Source: Chryseobacterium lactis (GTDB taxonomy: Bacteria; Bacteroidota; Bacteroidia; Flavobacteriales; Weeksellaceae). From it: DNA of 64,000 nt. How positions within the stretch are numbered: the first letter of the stretch is position 1; every line of letters begins with the position of its first letter. Shown piece after piece: positions 63,801 through 64,000 of the stretch. The notes under the pieces were generated by a model. That model was not told the DNA's origin. It worked only from the letters and a program-made list of their open reading frames with translations, and ran no database searches. The position numbers and the translations under genes were made by a program. Location of the stretch: the NCBI RefSeq assembly GCF_003815875.1, contig NZ_CP033924.1, forward strand, positions 5,084,001 to 5,148,000, given 5' to 3'.

Positions 63801-64000
63801 GTATACCAATTTTTTTCTGGTGGGAATCAAGCCGATGGATGTCAGAATTATATACTAATGAAGTATTCAATGATGATGAATACGAGAAAAATGAAAGAAC
63901 CAAGTCCAATTCAAAAGTTCACCGGCGAAAATACTATCAGGGCCTCGTAGGTTTTGTTTTTGATTATATGTTTATCTATCGGACCCATAATGATCTATTA
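60800..64000 (+). CDS. Trypsin-like protease - STAND NTPase, 3' truncated by window end
   Basis: At least 1,067 residues, open to the last base. It starts at the ATG overlapping the MBL stop by ATGA. The N-terminal ~200 residues are a trypsin-type serine protease: LTAKHCL (His), DLALIIVP (Asp) and GLSGSGAYADLF (Ser). The NTPase follows, with Walker A VVIHGKPGVGKSALAK, Walker B-like VLIWIESFEKL (Glu rather than Asp at the key position) and sensor ILLITVREYLL. The long C-terminal part is helical, probably the sensor of phage structural proteins. Similar proteins are AVAST (Avs1-type) immune sensors that cleave on detecting phage; here the tail is missing, so type is inferred from order. Confidence 0.85.
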   Translation, partial: MNLKLPQLSTIRIQCNEDIGTAVIYFPDADTDYVYILTAKHCLVGEKFNKTYSKEGILLDQIFNDESLTYHSYVLSDTAVVITSVNNEEDLALIIVPANDIVALTGKRFFSQVIDADDTIQEYTVRGFANFNDQKDDQPFSLKFLENKKHNPNIFTLHHEGSLDTFYQQAMSNVAGLSGSGAYADLFGNLYFVGIIHTYVDGNTFIATKVLAYNNLIDPNKFKLIEELKPETNPEILDSYGKMDKNREIINLRTRETVGSFTVHRDTSLLIRAIKENNLVVIHGKPGVGKSALAKAVVKELKSEGDYTVITLTPENLYCNTLDEAMKSAGYNATIQQIVGSPLSARNVLIWIESFEKLIESEFSGAFNELLQIMKSNSRIILLITVREYLLQRFRIHFYFELPKNNTYLEVNDFNDGEIQLVQDAIPQLKTLLENPKIKHLLHNPYYLDKAVRIIPFLESEQQLDEIKFKKLMWQHIVENGNTARGAVFYEICVKRSREMCLFTDFPGSEDTISQLLRDNIIQQNDIGINPEYSPSHDILEDWALIRFISEQKKLMPDSRTFLESMENNPAIKRAFRLWMEEFYLTEPVKSVSFVHELLQDSLLSQSWKDELLVVSLRSRNAAILLDALKDNLLNNEGRFLKQIMFLLQIGCKRIDPAKQSLDQLLPTGSGWDYIIDFIWDNYATISSFKIDTEYIALIEAWSKQLPDFNPQIIPSCAKSVANFLEDFVHRVQKAFIGAVKYDSVSSVLEPYVKIIFQLTASDPSLVENLIQAAKNPHVGNERWNNIQFLNQIRKCITEGVMADQICRFFPHDVLEIAREDWLNKEEDRRPPYTPIHFRRSDARDFGLSRRFNTEHGFPSAYHTFFYWMFLYHPDKALDFIIIFLNAAFEKNQSVLKSQGEDIEDITVSFHDGTSKSYYGTYDYWSMYRSKRSENRHIASLLMALEAGLLDLIGETTDQQLKGYLQKIIKESNNVAFLGITISVIQAHPELLDENSVCLLGIPIFFWWESSRWMSELYTNEVFNDDEYEKNERTKSNSKVHRRKYYQGLVGFVFDYMFIYRTHNDLL

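Noticed and set aside
1..64000. CRISPR array, rRNA or tRNA gene
   Set aside because: No regularly spaced direct repeats, and no rRNA or tRNA cloverleaf segment was recognised on either strand.

Overview
AT-rich DNA from a member of the Bacteroidota, most likely a flavobacterium of the Chryseobacterium/Elizabethkingia/Flavobacterium type. The evidence is a Bacteroides-type conjugative-transposon tra operon, a PRTRC cassette, a T9SS sorting-domain protein, SusC/TonB-style receptors, lipoproteins with a short Cys lipobox, and promoters with the TAnnTTTG -7 box of this phylum. Much of the window looks like mobile or integrated accessory DNA. No rRNA, tRNA or CRISPR array was seen.

Left arm (1-9.6 kb): the end of a conjugation operon (traM partial, traN, traO, traQ-like lipoprotein), two small accessory genes behind strong terminators, then a VgrG - unknown protein - PAAR-like/HNH-type effector - candidate immunity module. 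No structural type VI secretion genes are in view, so this is an orphan spike/effector island beside conjugation genes.

Mutagenesis and defence-like block (9.6-19 kb): a DnaE-type polymerase and a Y-family polymerase in one operon, divergent from an XRE/S24 LexA-like regulator, with TTCCCAA/TTGGGAA repeats between them. Next come an 809-residue protein joining a PD-(D/E)XK-like nuclease domain to a P-loop NTPase, a small gene broken by one in-frame stop, and an IS110-family transposase.

Metal block (19-29.5 kb, minus strand): an arsenic operon (ArsR, membrane protein, DUF6428-like protein, ArsO, metallophosphoesterase, ArsC-like phosphatase, ArsN-type acetyltransferase, Acr3). It has two copies of a 17-bp operator-like site. 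A mercury-type set (ArsR-family regulator, MerTP, Cys-rich small protein) and a DUF6660-like protein/TonB receptor/HMA-CDF transporter set follow.

Plasmid/ICE maintenance block (29.5-37.2 kb, minus strand): PRTRC ThiF, B, F, C and E, a row of small unknown genes, ArdA anti-restriction protein and SSB. A strongly structured non-coding segment lies at the left end. Two near-identical hairpins lie exactly behind two stop codons.

Right arm (37-64 kb): a lipoprotein with a possible toxin tail plus a small membrane protein, an aldo/keto reductase, a triple-PAS histidine kinase, a SRAP (YedK-like) protein, and a 3,401-residue SpvB/FG-GAP/RHS protein. That giant carries an AHH nuclease tip, a downstream immunity candidate and an upstream T9SS-sorted partner. 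Last is a defence-type cluster: a ParB-like protein, an MBL-fold hydrolase and a trypsin-STAND NTPase cut off by the window end, resembling AVAST type 1. All functions rest on reading motifs and architecture in the sequence; no database search was possible.
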